Source of the DNA: [Mycobacterium] manitobense
Lineage (GTDB): Bacteria > Actinomycetota > Actinomycetes > Mycobacteriales > Mycobacteriaceae
Direction of reading: 5' to 3'
NCBI RefSeq assembly: GCF_025821665.1
Contig: NZ_JACKSJ010000148.1
Coordinates: 62,001 to 126,000 of the forward strand
Length of the DNA stretch: 64,000 bases
The notes below the pieces were generated by a model. The model had not been told where the DNA came from, ran no database searches, and saw only the letters and a program-made list of their open reading frames with translations. A program made the translations under genes and the position numbers. Positions 17,436-26,038 of this stretch are shown piece after piece; position 1 is the first letter of the stretch, and each line of letters begins with the position of its first letter.

Positions 17436-19502
17436 CACCCACGCGTACTGGAACGCGGCCTCCTTCCACCGCTCGTAGCGTCCGCTGATCCCGCCGTGGC
17501 CGGCGCTCATCTCGGTCTTCAACAGCACCGGGTTGGCATCGGTCTTGGTGTACCGAAGCGCGGCAACCCATTTCGCGGGCTCGACGTAGAGCACCCTGGT
17601 GTCGTTCAGCGACGTCATCGCCAGGATCGGCGGGTAGTCCCTGGCCACGACGTTCTCGTACGGCGTGTACGACTTCATGTAGAAGTAGATGTTCTCGTCC
17701 TCGATCGGGTTGCCCCACTCGTCCCACTCGGTCACCGTGAGCGGCAGGGCCGGATCGAGGATGGTGGTCAGCGCGTCGACGAACGGCACCTGCGCGAGGA
17801 ATCCGGCGAACAACTCCGGCGCGAGGTTGGCCACCGCGCCGATCAGCAGACCGCCCGCGCTGCCGCCGAGGCCCACCAGATTCTCCGGCCGCGTGACGTC
17901 GGTGGCGATCAGATGCCGTGCCACCGAAATGAAATCGGTGAACGTGTTGCCCTTCTCCAGCAGCTTGCCGTGCTCGTACCACGACCGGCCCAGCTCGCCG
18001 CCACCACGGACGTGCGCCACCGCGAACACCATTCCCCGGTCCAGCAGCGACAGCCGTGCGATGGAGAAGCGCGGATCCTCGCAGGACTCGTACGCGCCGT
18101 AGCCGTACAGCAGCGTCGGGGCCGGGAACTGCAGACCCGCCCGGTGCACGATGGAGATGGGCACCCTGGCGCCGTCGGGAGCGGTCGCCCAGTCCCGCCG
18201 CTCGACGTAGTCCTCGGGCCGGTAGTCGCCCAGCACGGGTTGCTCGCGCAGCAGGACGCGCTCACCGGTGGGCAGGTCGATGTCGTACACCCGCACCGGG
18301 GTGACGAACGACGTCGCCGCCACCCGGAGTCTGGGAGCGTCCCAGTTCGGGTTGGCGCTCAGCCCCGCCGACGTCAGCTCGGTGTCGAAGGTGATCTCCT
18401 CGGCGCGGCCGTATCCGCCGTCGGCGGTCAGCGGCCACAGCTCGATGCGGGGCAGCGCCTCACTGCGGTAGCTGACCACGAGGTGACGCGCGAAGGCGTC
18501 CACCCCGTCGAGGCGGACGTCCTCGCGGTGCGGGATCAGCGTGCGCACCGCGGTCGGGTCGGTGACGGGCGCTTCGACCAGCTCGAAGTTCTCGGCGCCG
18601 TCGTTGTGCAGGATCAGGAAGCGGTCGTCGCCACCCACCACGGCGTGCTCGACGGAGTACTCCACCGAGTCGCGGCGCGGCCACACGACGACGAATTCGG
18701 CTTCCGGGTCCGCAGCGTCGGCGTAGCGCACCTCTGAGGTGACGGCGCTGCCTGCCGCGATCATCAGGTACCGGTCGCTGCGGGTGCGCCCGACTCCGAG
18801 CCAGTACTTCTCATCCGCCTCGTGATACACGCGCTCGTCGGGCAGCCCGGCGCCGAGGCGATGACGCCACACCGTGTCCGGACGCCACGCGTCGTCCACC
18901 GTCGTGTAGTAGACGGTGCGGTTGTCCGCCGCCCAGGTGGCACCCGCCCCGATGCCGACGACGGTGTCGTCGTACTGCTCGCCGGTGCGTAAGTCCCGGA
19001 ACCGCAACGTGTACCGCTCGTCGCCGACGGTGTCGACGGAGTAGGCCAGCACATTGCCGTCCAGGCTGATCGTCGCGGCGCCGAGGGCGAAGTAGTCGTG
19101 CCCCTCGGCTTCGGCGTTCTCGTCGAGAAGCACCTGCTCACCGGGGATCTCGGTGTTCTCGTCGAGGACCGGGGGTGTCCAGTCGTCGGGGTCACCGATC
19201 GGGCAACGGCAGTGCACCCCGTACTGCTTGCCCTCGAAGCTGCGCCCGTAGTACCACCAGTCACCGCGGCGGGTGGGCACCGACAGGTCGGTCTCCTTGG
19301 TGCGGGCCTTGATCTCGTCGAAGATCCTCTGCCGCAACGGCGCCAGGTCGGCCGTCATGTGATCGGTGTAGGCGTTCTCGGCCTCGAGGTGCTCGATCAC
19401 CTCGGCGTCGTCCTTGTCGCGCAGCCACTCGTAGTGGTCGAGAAAGACGTCGCCGTGGAATTCCCGGCGGTGTTCGACGCGCTTGGCCTGCGGTGGATTC
19501 AC
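17364..19502 (-). CDS. ptrB: Prolyl oligopeptidase-family peptidase (oligopeptidase B)
   Basis: A 712-residue cytosolic serine peptidase (S9A) that cleaves short peptides, usually after Arg/Lys. A seven-bladed propeller fills residues ~80-400. The catalytic domain has LLYGYGAYESCEDPRFS, the nucleophile Ser548 in GLGGSAGG, and C-terminal SAGHGGISGRYERW with the catalytic His. GTG 19502 overlaps the purC stop (GTGA). In M. tuberculosis H37Rv the locus is annotated as two genes, ptrBa and ptrBb; here it is one intact frame. Confidence 0.93.
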   Translation of the reverse strand: MNPPQAKRVEHRREFHGDVFLDHYEWLRDKDDAEVIEHLEAENAYTDHMTADLAPLRQRIFDEIKARTKETDLSVPTRRGDWWYYGRSFEGKQYGVHCRCPIGDPDDWTPPVLDENTEIPGEQVLLDENAEAEGHDYFALGAATISLDGNVLAYSVDTVGDERYTLRFRDLRTGEQYDDTVVGIGAGATWAADNRTVYYTTVDDAWRPDTVWRHRLGAGLPDERVYHEADEKYWLGVGRTRSDRYLMIAAGSAVTSEVRYADAADPEAEFVVVWPRRDSVEYSVEHAVVGGDDRFLILHNDGAENFELVEAPVTDPTAVRTLIPHREDVRLDGVDAFARHLVVSYRSEALPRIELWPLTADGGYGRAEEITFDTELTSAGLSANPNWDAPRLRVAATSFVTPVRVYDIDLPTGERVLLREQPVLGDYRPEDYVERRDWATAPDGARVPISIVHRAGLQFPAPTLLYGYGAYESCEDPRFSIARLSLLDRGMVFAVAHVRGGGELGRSWYEHGKLLEKGNTFTDFISVARHLIATDVTRPENLVGLGGSAGGLLIGAVANLAPELFAGFLAQVPFVDALTTILDPALPLTVTEWDEWGNPIEDENIYFYMKSYTPYENVVARDYPPILAMTSLNDTRVLYVEPAKWVAALRYTKTDANPVLLKTEMSAGHGGISGRYERWKEAAFQYAWVLATADRDHYGSGEVDNFFSGPNV

Positions 19503-20392
19503 GCGCCGGGACCGATCCACGCGTCGAATTGCAGGCCCGAGATGCGTTCGTAGGCTTCGAGGTAACGGGCGCGGGTGGCCGCGACGACGTCGGGGGGTAG
19601 CGGCGGCGGTGGCGCGTCGCCTGCCCGGTCCCAGCCCGACTCCGGCCCGGTCAGCCAGTTGCGGACGAACTGCTTGTCGAAGCTTGACTGCACCTCGCCC
19701 TCGCGGTGATCGTCGGCGCGCCAGTACCGCGAGGAGTCCGGAGTGAAGACCTCGTCGGCGAGCACCAGGGTGCCCTGCCTGTCGACGCCGAACTCGAATT
19801 TGGTGTCAGCGATGATGATGCCCTTCGTCAATGCGTGCTCGGCGCCCCTGGCGTACGTCCGCAGGGTGTGGTCGCGCAACTGTTCCGCGCGTTCGGCGCC
19901 GACGCGTGCGACGGTGTCGTCGAACGTGATGTTCTCGTCGTGCTGGCCCAGTTCGGCTTTGCTCGCCGGGGTGTAGAGCGGCTCGGCGAATCTGCTGGCC
20001 TCGGTCAGCCCCTCCGGCAGTGCGATGCCGCAGACGGCGCCGGTCCTGCGGTAGTCGACGAGGCCCGACCCGGTCAGGTATCCGCGGGCCACGCATTCCA
20101 CCGGCAGCATCTCGAGCTCGTGCACCACCAGCGCGCGGCCGAGCACCTCGTCGGGGATCCGCTCGTCGTCGGGCGGGCCTGCGAGGTGGTTCGGCCCGTC
20201 GAGCAGGTCGAAGAAGAACACGCTCATCGCCGTCAGGATGCGGCCCTTGTCGGGAATGTCGCTGTCGAGCACGTGGTCGTAGGCGGAGATGCGATCGGTG
20301 GCCACGAACAACAGGTGGTCGTCGTCGATGCGGTAGAGCTCCCGGACCTTGCCGCTGGCCAGATGGCGGTAGTCGGTCAGAGCAGGGCGCAT
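19499..20392 (-). CDS. purC: Phosphoribosylaminoimidazole-succinocarboxamide synthase
   Basis: SAICAR synthase joins CAIR and aspartate using ATP. The 297-residue protein begins LASGKVRELYRIDDDHLLFV (nucleotide-binding lobe), then TDRISAYDHVL. The SAICAR-synthetase signature VECVARGYLTGSGL, and KGIIIADTKFEFG with DEVFTPDSSRYW, are all present. It is the first gene of a purC-ptrB pair with a 4-base overlap. A short 29-base gap separates it from the divergent gene at 20422. Confidence 0.97.
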   Translation of the reverse strand: MRPALTDYRHLASGKVRELYRIDDDHLLFVATDRISAYDHVLDSDIPDKGRILTAMSVFFFDLLDGPNHLAGPPDDERIPDEVLGRALVVHELEMLPVECVARGYLTGSGLVDYRRTGAVCGIALPEGLTEASRFAEPLYTPASKAELGQHDENITFDDTVARVGAERAEQLRDHTLRTYARGAEHALTKGIIIADTKFEFGVDRQGTLVLADEVFTPDSSRYWRADDHREGEVQSSFDKQFVRNWLTGPESGWDRAGDAPPPPLPPDVVAATRARYLEAYERISGLQFDAWIGPGA

Positions 20393-20421
20393 CGGGCCAG
20401 ACTATCTGCTGGGATCGGGGC

Positions 20422-21039
20422 ATGAGCTCTCGCTACCTGCCGTACGCCACCACGCCCGTCCGTCTGCTGTGGCAGCTGATCAGCGACATCGCCATCGCCG
20501 CCTGGACCGTGGTGTGGGTCCTGGTGGGCATGGCGGTGCACGCGGCGGTGAGCACCATCGCCGAAGTCGGCCGCCAGGTGAACACCGGCGCCAACGGCGT
20601 CGCGGACAATCTCAACTCCGCGGGCGACAACGCCGACGACTTCCCGCTCGTCGGCGATGCGCTGGCCAAGCCGCTGCGGGCGGCCAGCGAGGCGGCTCTC
20701 GACATCGCAGGCGCCGGCCAGAGCCTGGACGACACCGCGTCGTGGCTGGCGTGGGTGCTGGCGCTGGCGGTCGCCTCGCCGCCGATCCTGGCCGTCGCGA
20801 TGCCGTGGCTGTTCCTGCGCCTGCGGTTCTTCCGCCGCAAGTGGACGGCCGTCACGCTGGCCAGGACGCCGGCCGGCGAGCAACTGCTGGCGCTGCGGGC
20901 GCTGGCCAACCGGCCGCTGGCCAAGCTCGTCAGCGTCGACGACGATCCCGTCGGCGCGTGGCGCAGCCAGGACGCCGTCGCGATCCGCGGGCTGGCGGCC
21001 CTGGAACTGCGCGCCGCAGGCATCCGCGCCCACCTCTAG
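20422..21039 (+). CDS. Two-helix membrane protein (Rv0779c-like)
   Basis: A 205-residue protein with two transmembrane segments: residues ~20-45 (LISDIAIAAWTVVWVLVGMA) and ~110-135 (WLAWVLALAVASPPILAVAM). Between them a hydrophilic stretch rich in Asn/Asp (GANGVADNLNSAGDNADDFP) probably faces outside. The C-terminal third is basic and cytosolic. Position between purC and the cyp126 region matches Rv0779c. Function unknown. It is followed by the hairpin repeat at 21048-21096. Confidence 0.82.
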   Translation: MSSRYLPYATTPVRLLWQLISDIAIAAWTVVWVLVGMAVHAAVSTIAEVGRQVNTGANGVADNLNSAGDNADDFPLVGDALAKPLRAASEAALDIAGAGQSLDDTASWLAWVLALAVASPPILAVAMPWLFLRLRFFRRKWTAVTLARTPAGEQLLALRALANRPLAKLVSVDDDPVGAWRSQDAVAIRGLAALELRAAGIRAHL

Positions 21040-21047
21040 ATCCCAGT

Positions 21048-21096
21048 GATTTCGGCGCGCTGACGTTCGCTCAGCGATCGAGACCGCGCCGAAATC
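21048..21096. repeat. Hairpin repeat A upstream of the DUF559 gene
   Basis: Perfect 12-base stem GATTTCGGCGCG (21048-21059) and CGCGCCGAAATC (21085-21096), with a nested GCTGA/TCAGC stem in the loop. The left arm plus loop start closely resemble hairpin B (21983-22035): GATTTSGGCGCGCTGACG in both. It can serve as a terminator for the gene ending at 21039. Confidence 0.7.
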
Positions 21097-21139
21097 GCGG
21101 AGGTGAGAACCGTTCGCGGCGGCTCACCGTCTGACGATC

Positions 21140-22000
21140 ATGATCGACGACTATCTGCGCCGCCACGACGGCGTCATCACGCTGGCTCAGGCGGGTCGGG
21201 CGGGACTCGACGAACAGGCCGTACGGCGACGGGTCAGATCCGGGCACTGGCGACGCTGCTCACCGGGTGTGTACTTCGTCGACGACCGACCTTTCACCGA
21301 CGCCGCCCGCATTCGGGCGGCGGTATGGGGCCTCGGCACGCGTGCGACGGCCAGCGGACTGGCCGCCGCGTGGTGGCAGGGCCTGACCCAATTCGCGCCC
21401 GAAGTCGTCGAAGTGACCGTGCCGCGAAACAGCCACGGCCGGAGCCGCCCCGGCGTCCGACCGCGGCGACGTGATCTGCGACCGGTCGACGTCGTCGAGC
21501 GGCGCGGACTGCAGGTCACCGCGTTACCCCTCACCGTCGTGGAGGCGGCCGTACGACGTGGCGGCGGCCCGAAGATCCTCGACTCGTCACTGCAGCGCCA
21601 CGTCGAACTCCGCGGCCTGTGGACCGCACATCTGCGCAACAAGGGCCGACACGGTTCGCCGGCCGCCCGTCGCCTCCTCCAGGTCGCCGATGACGGCGCC
21701 CGTTCCGAAGCCGAGCGATTGCTCATCCGACTGCTCAAGGCGGCACGCATCACCGGCTGGAAGGCGAATCATCCGGTCGCCGGGTACCGCGTCGACGTGG
21801 CATTCCCGAACGCGAGAGTGGCCATCGAGGTCGACGGCTTCGCCTTCCACTCCGACAGTGACGACTTCCACGCCGATCGGGTACGTCAGAACGCGATATC
21901 GCTCGCAGGCTGGCAGGTGCTCCGCTTCACGTGGCTGGACCTGACGGAACACCCACAGCGGGTGATCGCCACGATCAATCACGCGATTTGGGCGCGCTGA
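21140..22000 (+). CDS. AbiEi-like N-terminus fused to Vsr-like (DUF559) nuclease domain
   Basis: A 286-residue protein. The first ~60 residues (LRRHDGVITLAQAGRAGLDE then VRRRVRSGHWRRCSPGVYFV) resemble the winged-helix AbiEi antitoxin N-domain. The last ~110 residues carry a PD-(D/E)xK-like core: SEAERLLIRLL, YRVDVAFPNARVAIEVDGFA, FHSDSDDFHADRVRQNAIS, and WQVLRFTWLDL. It probably binds and may cleave DNA; a defence or toxin-like role is possible but unproven. The start is ATG 21140. The last five codons and stop lie in hairpin B, and it overlaps the convergent TDT gene by 26 bases. Absent at this position in M. tuberculosis as I recall it. Confidence 0.78.
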   Translation: MIDDYLRRHDGVITLAQAGRAGLDEQAVRRRVRSGHWRRCSPGVYFVDDRPFTDAARIRAAVWGLGTRATASGLAAAWWQGLTQFAPEVVEVTVPRNSHGRSRPGVRPRRRDLRPVDVVERRGLQVTALPLTVVEAAVRRGGGPKILDSSLQRHVELRGLWTAHLRNKGRHGSPAARRLLQVADDGARSEAERLLIRLLKAARITGWKANHPVAGYRVDVAFPNARVAIEVDGFAFHSDSDDFHADRVRQNAISLAGWQVLRFTWLDLTEHPQRVIATINHAIWAR

Positions 22001-22898
22001 CGATCGGCGGGCGAACGAAAGCGCGCCGAAATCGCAGAAAGGTGAGCAGCCAGACCGCCAGGGCGATCCAGAACGCGATCGCCGACACCACATCGAGCCA
22101 TCGCCACCCCGTCTCCCGGTACATCGCGAAGGTGGCCGAGGCGTACATGCCCAGCGGGAAAACAGCTGGCCACGCCCGCACCCGCCGCCACCCGACGCTG
22201 AGCAGCGGGACGATCCACAGCGTGGCGAGCACCCACGTCCCGATCGTCACATGTCTCACGGCGTCCGCGAACGGTCCGGGCGGCAGCGCGTGGTGCAGGT
22301 GGTCGCCGGCCAGCGTGGACACCGCGAGCCCGCCCATCAGGATCCAGTGGTCGGGAGGGACATCGCGTCGCATGGCCGGGTCGGCGCCGATCCGCCAGAC
22401 GACCAGCGACGTCATCACCAGATACCAGCACAGCGCGAGCAGCCAGAATGCAGTACCCCAGAACAGGATTCCGAGTGCGACGAACACGATGGCCAGTCCC
22501 GCGGTGGCGACGCTGACCAGTTCCCATGCGCCGTGCGCACGGCCCCGCAGGCCGGTCCACCGCAGGCGCCACACCCTGCTCACGACGATCGGCATCAGCG
22601 ACACCCAGCCCAACAAGGCCATCGTGCCGAGCACCCATACGGCCGCCTCGTGGTCGGAGAAGCGGGCGGCCAGCACCGCACATGCCGCCACGAATGTCAA
22701 CAGCCCGACGGCCGTGTCGATCTCGCGCAGATCCCAGCCGTCGCGCCGCCTGCTCATCGCGGCGAGAAACATCAGCACCGGCAGCGCGACCGCCGCGAGC
22801 ACCGCCAGCCCGGCACTGACGCGGTCGTAGCCATGATCGGCCGCCGCGATCGAGACGATCCCGGTCGCCATCACCGCCGCGAACGCATCGGGCCTCAC
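21975..22898 (-). CDS. TDT-family (TehA/SLAC1-like) dicarboxylate or tellurite-resistance transporter
   Basis: A 307-residue protein with about ten transmembrane helices. The start, VRPDAFAAVMATGIVSIAA, has the ATGIxS motif of the TDT family, and SVATAGLAIVF, WYLVMTSLVVWR and GMYASATFAMYRET are equivalent to other TDT helices. Members export C4-dicarboxylates, sulfite or anions. GTG 22898 is chosen because it overlaps the cyp126 stop (GTGA); the longer frame adds a Pro-rich leader. It shares an operon with cyp126. Confidence 0.85.
   Translation of the reverse strand: MRPDAFAAVMATGIVSIAAADHGYDRVSAGLAVLAAVALPVLMFLAAMSRRRDGWDLREIDTAVGLLTFVAACAVLAARFSDHEAAVWVLGTMALLGWVSLMPIVVSRVWRLRWTGLRGRAHGAWELVSVATAGLAIVFVALGILFWGTAFWLLALCWYLVMTSLVVWRIGADPAMRRDVPPDHWILMGGLAVSTLAGDHLHHALPPGPFADAVRHVTIGTWVLATLWIVPLLSVGWRRVRAWPAVFPLGMYASATFAMYRETGWRWLDVVSAIAFWIALAVWLLTFLRFRRAFVRPPIVSAPKSRD
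21983..22035. repeat. Hairpin repeat B at the end of the DUF559 gene
   Basis: A 15-base stem with one mismatch: GCGATTTGGGCGCGC (21983-21997) and GCGCGCCGAAATCGC (22021-22035). It is related to hairpin A (21048-21096). It provides the stop codon of the DUF559 gene on the plus strand and encodes the final residues of the TDT transporter on the minus strand. Confidence 0.7.
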
Positions 22899-24112
22899 GG
22901 GCTCAGCTCGACCACCAGGTGCCGGATACCGGTGTGCCGGTTGCTGCGGGTCCATTCGACGGGCTCGGCCACCCGCACACCGGCGAAGCGACGAAGCAGC
23001 TCCTCGAACAGCACACGCAGCTCGAGCCGCGCCAGGTTGGCTCCGAGGCAGTAATGCACCCCGTATCCGAAACCGAGGTGCGGGTTGGGTTTACGGGTGA
23101 TGTCGAAGGTGTCGGGATCGGTGAACGCCGCGTCGTCGCGGTTCGCCGAACCCTCCCACACCTGCACCTTCTGGCCGGCCTCGATCGCGCATCCACCCAG
23201 TTCGACGGCACGGGTGGCGGTCCGGCGCTTCGACGGCGACGGCGACGTCCAGCGCACCATCTCCTCGACCGCCGACGGCAGCAGCGACGGGTCGGCCCGC
23301 AGCGCCGCCAGTTGTGCGGGGTGCTCGGCGAGCGCGAGCAGTCCACCGGCCACCGCGTTGCGGGTCGTCTCCGCGCCCGCGCTGAACAGCAGGCTGAAGA
23401 ACAGGTACAGCTCGAGGTCGGAGAGCCCCTCGTCGAGCGCCGCATTGGCCACCACGGAGAGCATGTCGTCGGTCGGCTCGGCACGCTTGGCGGCGATGAG
23501 TTCCATTCCGTAGGTGTACATCCGCGTCCCGGCGTCCTCGGCGGTCAGCTGACCGACCTCGGCGGTGCGGGCCCGGCCGAAGTCGAACTGCGGCTCGATC
23601 GCCTCGAACAACCAATGCCGTTCGCTCTCGGGTACTCCCAGCAGAATGCAGATCATCTGCATCGGCAGTTCCGCGGCCACGTCGACGACGAAATCGAAGG
23701 GCCGGCCGGACACCACCGCGTCGAGCAACCCGCGGGCCCGTGCCCGCAGGTCGTCCTCGACCAGGCGGATCATCCGCGGCGTGAGCCCCGAGCTCACCAA
23801 GCGGCGGATCTGGGCATGCCGTGGGTCGTCCATCATGTTGAGCACCTGGCCTGCGACGGCCAGGTCCTGCAGCAGGGTGCCGCCGTAGGGCCGGTCGCCG
23901 CCGGTCACCGACGAGTAAACCGCTGGATCACGGAGCACCGCAAGCGTTTCGGCGTGGGTGGCGACCGACCAGAAGCCCTCGCCGTCAGGGGTGTGCTCTG
24001 TGGGTTCGTGCCAGTAGACGGGGGCCTCGCGGCGATGCACCGCGAACAGGTGATGCGGGAAGCCGTCGGCGAAATTGTCGAGATCGGTGAGATCGATGTC
24101 CGCGAGCCGCAC
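22895..24112 (-). CDS. cyp126: Cytochrome P450 CYP126
   Basis: A 405-residue soluble bacterial P450. The heme ligand motif is FGYGVHYCLGANLAR, the I-helix acid-alcohol region AGAETTRN, and ExxR-type EEMVRWTSPSPSKRR precedes it. Long identical runs with Rv0778 (DLDNFADGFPHHLF, VAGQVLNMMDDPRH, RSNRHTGIRHLVVEL) make this an orthologue. It is next to purB, as in M. tuberculosis. The physiological substrate is unknown; it needs ferredoxin and ferredoxin reductase. Confidence 0.96.
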   Translation of the reverse strand: MRLADIDLTDLDNFADGFPHHLFAVHRREAPVYWHEPTEHTPDGEGFWSVATHAETLAVLRDPAVYSSVTGGDRPYGGTLLQDLAVAGQVLNMMDDPRHAQIRRLVSSGLTPRMIRLVEDDLRARARGLLDAVVSGRPFDFVVDVAAELPMQMICILLGVPESERHWLFEAIEPQFDFGRARTAEVGQLTAEDAGTRMYTYGMELIAAKRAEPTDDMLSVVANAALDEGLSDLELYLFFSLLFSAGAETTRNAVAGGLLALAEHPAQLAALRADPSLLPSAVEEMVRWTSPSPSKRRTATRAVELGGCAIEAGQKVQVWEGSANRDDAAFTDPDTFDITRKPNPHLGFGYGVHYCLGANLARLELRVLFEELLRRFAGVRVAEPVEWTRSNRHTGIRHLVVELSP

Positions 24113-24130
24113 CCTTACAGGATGTCGTGC

Positions 24131-24529
24131 CTACCGGAATGGCGGGTGATATTGCGGCGCTGAAGCGAAGTGCTGGGGCTGCGAGGCCCAGAACTCCCGC
24201 ACCATTCTGGCCTCACGCTTGAGCACCGAGAGCGCGAGCAGATTCCGCACGATCGCCAGAGGGTTGAAGAAGACCATCGACAGGATGCCCCACCAGCCGA
24301 GCAACAGGCAGTGCAGGAGGCTCTTCATGATCCTGGCGTGACATTGGGCGTAGCTGCCGGTGAAGGTGGAGTCCTGTGCGAACCACAGCACCACGACGCC
24401 GGTGTGCCTCACCGTTTCCACCTGGTACTGCTGCTCCCCCGGCACTATGTGCGTGCGCCCGTTGTGCGTGTACACCGCCTGTCCGTACCCCGGATGCGGC
24501 GGCTGCGGGTAACCGTGCGGCTGCGTCAT
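24131..24529 (-). CDS. Small membrane-associated protein
   Basis: A 132-residue protein. It begins with a Pro/Tyr/Gln-rich tail (PHGYPQPPHPGYGQAVYTHN), then a conserved-looking domain with one hydrophobic hairpin (SLLHCLLLGWWGILSMVFFNP followed by LAIVRNLLALSVL) and a short C-terminal Gln/Pro tail. ATG 24529 is the probable start; codons upstream in frame do not extend the similarity. It lies between purB and cyp126 on the same strand. Unknown function. Confidence 0.7.
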   Translation of the reverse strand: MTQPHGYPQPPHPGYGQAVYTHNGRTHIVPGEQQYQVETVRHTGVVVLWFAQDSTFTGSYAQCHARIMKSLLHCLLLGWWGILSMVFFNPLAIVRNLLALSVLKREARMVREFWASQPQHFASAPQYHPPFR

Positions 24530-24579
24530 GGATCCATCTTCCGCCACCCGGCGGACCCCCCGGTGCACCAATTCGGCGG

Positions 24580-25998
24580 CTAGAGAATGGCGCCCGAGGT
24601 GTACTTCGCCGCCTCCGGGTATCGGCCGACGAGGTCGTCGACCGCCCCGGCGACGCGGTCGACCTGATCGCCCGCCGCGCCGGTGAAGGCCTGCTTGTCG
24701 GCCAGCGCCGCGTCGAGCGCGGGCCGGTCGAGCGGCAACCGCGGGTCGGCGGCGAGACGGTCCAGCAGATCCGGTTCCTGCCCCTTCTCCCGCATCGCCA
24801 GCGCCACTGTCACCGCATGCTCCTTGATCACCTCGTGCGCCGTCTCGCGGCCCACCCCCGCACGCACCGCCGCGATGAGGATGCGGGTGGTGGCCAGGAA
24901 CGGCAGGTACCGGTCGAGCTCACGCTGGATCACCGCGGGGTAGGCCCCGAACTCGTCGAGCACGGTCAGGAAGGTCTCGGTCTGCCCGTCGATCGCGAAG
25001 AACGCGTCCGGCAGCGCGACCCGGCGCACCACCGAACAGAACACGTCACCCTCGTTCCACTGGGCACCGGCCAGTTCGGCGGCCATCGACGCGTATCCGC
25101 GCAGCACCACCTGCAGCCCGTTCACCCGCTCGCAGGACCGGGTGTTCATCTTGTGCGGCATCGCCGATGACCCGACCTGGCCCGGTGCGAAGCCCTCGGT
25201 CACGAGTTCGTGGCCCGCCATCAGCCGGATCGTGTGCGCCAGCGACGACGGGCCCGCACCGACCTGCACCAGCGCGGAGATCACGTCGTGGTCGAGGGAG
25301 CGCGGGTACACCTGCCCGACGCTGGTGAAGATCTCGCTGAAACCCAGGAACTCGGCGACCCGCCGCTCGAGGTCGGCGAGCCGGGCGGTGTCGCCGTCGA
25401 ACAGGTCGAGCATGTCCTGCGCGGTGCCCATCGGCCCCTTGACGCCCCGCAACGGATACCGGTCGATCAACTCGCGCAGGCGCGTCAGCGCGACGAGCAT
25501 CTCCTCGGCCGCGGAGGCGAATCGCTTGCCCAGCGTGGTGGCCTGCGCGGCGACGTTGTGGCTGCGGCCCGCCATCACCAGGTCGCGATAGCTGACGGCG
25601 CGCTCGGCCAGCCGGGCCACCACCGCCACACCGTGGGCGTGCACGAGTTCCAGCGATCGCCGGATCTGCAACTGCTCGACGTTCTCGGTGAGGTCCCGGC
25701 TGGTCATGCCCTTGTGCACGTGCTCGTGGCCGGCGAGGGCGTTGAACTCCTCGATGCGGGCCTTCACGTCGTGGCGCAGCACCCGCTCGCGCTCCGCGAT
25801 GGACGTCAGGTCGACCGTCTCGAGCACCCGCTCGTAGTCGGCCACCACGCCGTCGGGCACGTCGACGCCCAGCTCCGCCTGGGCACGCAGCACGGCGAGC
25901 CAGAGCCGTCGCTCGGCGACGATCTTGGCCTCGGGCGACCAGATCGCCACCATCTCGTCACTGGCGTACCGATTGGCCAGCACGTTGGGGATCGTCAC
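24580..25998 (-). CDS. purB: Adenylosuccinate lyase
   Basis: Removes fumarate from SAICAR and from adenylosuccinate in purine synthesis. The 472-residue protein starts VTIPNVLANRYASDEMVAIW from GTG 25998, the same length as the M. tuberculosis enzyme. The fumarase-superfamily signature is GSSAMPHKMNTRSCERVN (catalytic Ser loop), with HEHVHKGMTSRDLTENV providing the substrate-binding His/Thr. It is divergent from the RNase H-like/RelA-SpoT fusion gene at 26039, leaving only 40 bases for both promoters. Confidence 0.97.
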   Translation of the reverse strand: MTIPNVLANRYASDEMVAIWSPEAKIVAERRLWLAVLRAQAELGVDVPDGVVADYERVLETVDLTSIAERERVLRHDVKARIEEFNALAGHEHVHKGMTSRDLTENVEQLQIRRSLELVHAHGVAVVARLAERAVSYRDLVMAGRSHNVAAQATTLGKRFASAAEEMLVALTRLRELIDRYPLRGVKGPMGTAQDMLDLFDGDTARLADLERRVAEFLGFSEIFTSVGQVYPRSLDHDVISALVQVGAGPSSLAHTIRLMAGHELVTEGFAPGQVGSSAMPHKMNTRSCERVNGLQVVLRGYASMAAELAGAQWNEGDVFCSVVRRVALPDAFFAIDGQTETFLTVLDEFGAYPAVIQRELDRYLPFLATTRILIAAVRAGVGRETAHEVIKEHAVTVALAMREKGQEPDLLDRLAADPRLPLDRPALDAALADKQAFTGAAGDQVDRVAGAVDDLVGRYPEAAKYTSGAIL

Positions 25999-26038
25999 GA
26001 ACAGACAGCTTACGACCCGGATAGGGCAGGCTGACCCC

